The position numbers and the translations under genes are program-made. Positions 62,801-64,000 of a stretch of DNA of 64,000 nt are shown one piece after another (the first letter of the stretch is position 1; each line of letters begins with the position of its first letter). Below the pieces are notes generated by a model. The model searched no databases. It was not told where the DNA came from and was given only the letters and a program-made list of their open reading frames with translations. Location of the stretch: NCBI GenBank assembly GCA_014904985.1, contig MU128947.1, forward strand, positions 215,771 to 279,770, read 5' to 3'. This DNA is from Hydnum rufescens UP504. Lineage: Eukaryota > Basidiomycota > Agaricomycetes > Cantharellales > Hydnaceae.

Positions 62801-63935
62801 ACCAGTGAGATACGAAACGTGCCAGTTGTGCCCAGTACGTAATGTAGTTATTGCTGGAGATCTGTAACATTCGGATCAGTGGCTTATGTGTGCCTTGAAC
62901 CCAGGTTTAGAGGCACCTTCGGCCCTGCAGGGGTCAGTATTCTCTGGAACCCAAACCCCTCCAACCGTTCTTGCGAGGCTACTCCGATCTGGTCGAACAC
63001 TGCCTGGCCCGCCGATGCTGGAGGAGATCATGCATACTGGCGGAAGAGATTGAAGACTAGATAATGGCATTGTTGTTATCCATGAACAAAGCTCTGGAAT
63101 ACATATGGCTTACAGCAGGGTCCCTCCGACAGTCTCCACTGATCCGTCTCCCTGAGTTGGGAGTACTGATGGGCCAGGGTGTGCACTCATGTCGATAAAA
63201 TTCGCCACACTTATCAGCGTAAGAATCTTCATGGCAATTTCAGCATGACTTCGCTTCATAAGAATGACAGTGTTAGACGTGCACTCGCCTGAAAGGTGCT
63301 GACGCAATCCATTAGATTCTCTCTGTGTCTTGATATCGCCTCTTTAATCTCCCCACTCTTTAAGTAGCCACCCAACACTCCCAAACGGGACCAGCGCTCC
63401 GTATCTTCTTTGATTGCCATCAAGTTGCTAGCATGCATCTGAGCAAGGAGGATATGTAATGGCGGCGGAAAACCCACCTCCTGAGAGCAAATAGTCTCGC
63501 CGCGGTTGGCGTACCATCGAGGATAGGCACACTACTCGTCCTCAAATCGTCTACTAGAGATTCGAGGAATTTCACGACCCGGTTTATAAGGTGTGCACAG
63601 TCATTCCTGTTTTGGCGCATGAGCTTGATAGTGCGGATGATTTCCGATACGACATCCACAACTTGCCCCAGGGGAGCAGCAATCGACAATGGGAGAGCAG
63701 GAATGTCATCGAGTATGGAGCCCATAGCGACAGCAGCATCCCAGCCGGGGGCGCTGGAGTGGCTGTTGATGTAGTCCGGATACATTCTCTGAAGGGGTGG
63801 CGGGTTTTGAGGGACCGGAAACTCGGGAAGACGAGCTGGAGTGTTGGTGGCAGGTCGAGACGAGGTGACAGCATTGGGTGTTGACGATGATAGGACCGAA
63901 GGTCCTTTCACCATCCAGGATGTCCTCGGTGGCAT
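59833..63935 (-). CDS. MLKL_NTD/HeLo-like domain plus TPR array, NLR-like protein
   Basis: ATG at 63935. After a Ser/Pro-rich leader (to about residue 60) comes a helical block: LPLSIAAPLGQVVDVVSEIIRTIKL, NRNDCAHLINRVVKFLESLVDDLR, then, after an intron at about 63423-63475, MAIKEDTERWSRLGVLGGYLKSGEIKEAISRHRENLMDCVSTFQ. This is the pattern of the fungal MLKL_NTD-like four-helix domain found at the start of many agaricomycete NLR-type proteins. It is followed on the same strand, after about 0.4 kb I cannot splice, by about 20 TPR units to a TAG at 59833. No NACHT, NB-ARC or kinase motif is visible between them. Two one-base losses in G runs (61211-61214, 60522-60525) split the TPR frame in three. 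That both halves form one gene is inferred from order and family habit; otherwise they are two neighbours. Confidence 0.62.
59840..62420 (-). repeat. Array of about 20 near-identical 138-bp TPR units
   Basis: Period 138 bp (46 residues), seen as GCTTCCTC...CGGCCAAG every 138 bases. Unit consensus: LGRREEALQMIEDAVSIYRP, LAAERPNVFRPNLAASL, then xxISNCLSx. First units (62300-62460) and last two (59840-60000: LLTMQEAVRLYRHLA and EDALLAQKEAEALRD) are diverged caps; the inner units are nearly identical at DNA level. TPRs of this length bind proteins or peptides; the even inner units suggest ongoing unequal exchange or gene conversion. Confidence 0.93.
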
Positions 63936-64000
63936 AGGGAGCTGGTTATTCGAGGCGAAGAAGTAGGAGGAGTTAATGCTATATATCTCGGCGCGCGAAG
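63936..64000. other. Upstream edge of the TPR gene
   Basis: The last 65 bases should be 5' UTR or promoter of the MLKL-like/TPR gene; too short to say more. Confidence 0.4.

Overview
The window looks like a nuclear contig from a filamentous basidiomycete, most likely an agaricomycete. Genes have many short GT-AG introns, mostly 50-75 nt. Core genes are typical of the group: acetyl-CoA carboxylase, AP-2 sigma, PUS1, TTI1, Rheb and PEX6. Lineage-typical families include a PriA-like cysteine-rich secreted protein, a Kre9/Knh1-like GPI protein, beta-lactamase-fold hydrolases and long TPR arrays with near-identical repeats. Genus cannot be assigned from sequence reading alone.

Layout. 1-24.7 kb is a dense housekeeping block: 3' part of ACC1 (+), xylulokinase (+), an unrecognised coiled-coil protein (-) head to head with AP-2 sigma (+), PUS1 (-), an intronless secreted phosphoesterase (-), TTI1 (+), RHEB (+) and PEX6 (-). 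24.7-43.8 kb is gene-poor and repeat-rich: a decayed TPR gene end, a small three-exon DUF6593-like gene, a terminal-inverted-repeat element, a disrupted hypothetical gene and a tandem segmental duplication of about 3 kb. Each copy of the duplication carries a multi-pass membrane protein gene. 43.8-57.6 kb returns to genes: Kre9/Knh1-like, PriA-like, a RING-PH-vWA protein with the domain order of the yeast Ste5 scaffold, a tiny membrane protein with an Asn-Pro repeat tail, and a beta-lactamase-fold hydrolase. 59.8-63.9 kb holds, on the minus strand, exons resembling the MLKL N-terminal/HeLo-like four-helix domain upstream of about 20 near-identical 46-residue TPR units. This is a candidate NLR-like immune receptor and the most interesting locus here.

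Cross-cutting observation: several conserved genes (ACC1, PEX6, the RING-PH-vWA gene, the Knh1-like gene, the TPR gene and the 32-33.5 kb gene) need single-base corrections, mostly in short homopolymers, to keep the conserved frame. Other long frames (TTI1 at 3.5 kb, the phosphoesterase, xylulokinase) are clean. Residual sequencing error is the simplest explanation, but the TPR-array shifts fall at the same place in two repeat units and deserve a direct check.

TTI1 (TTT complex, needed for TOR/ATM-family kinase stability) and RHEB (TOR activator) are neighbours on one strand. The other genes show no obvious shared pathway. Exon boundaries were placed by hand from GT/AG sites and conserved protein frames. 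Family names come from recognition of motifs, not from a database search.
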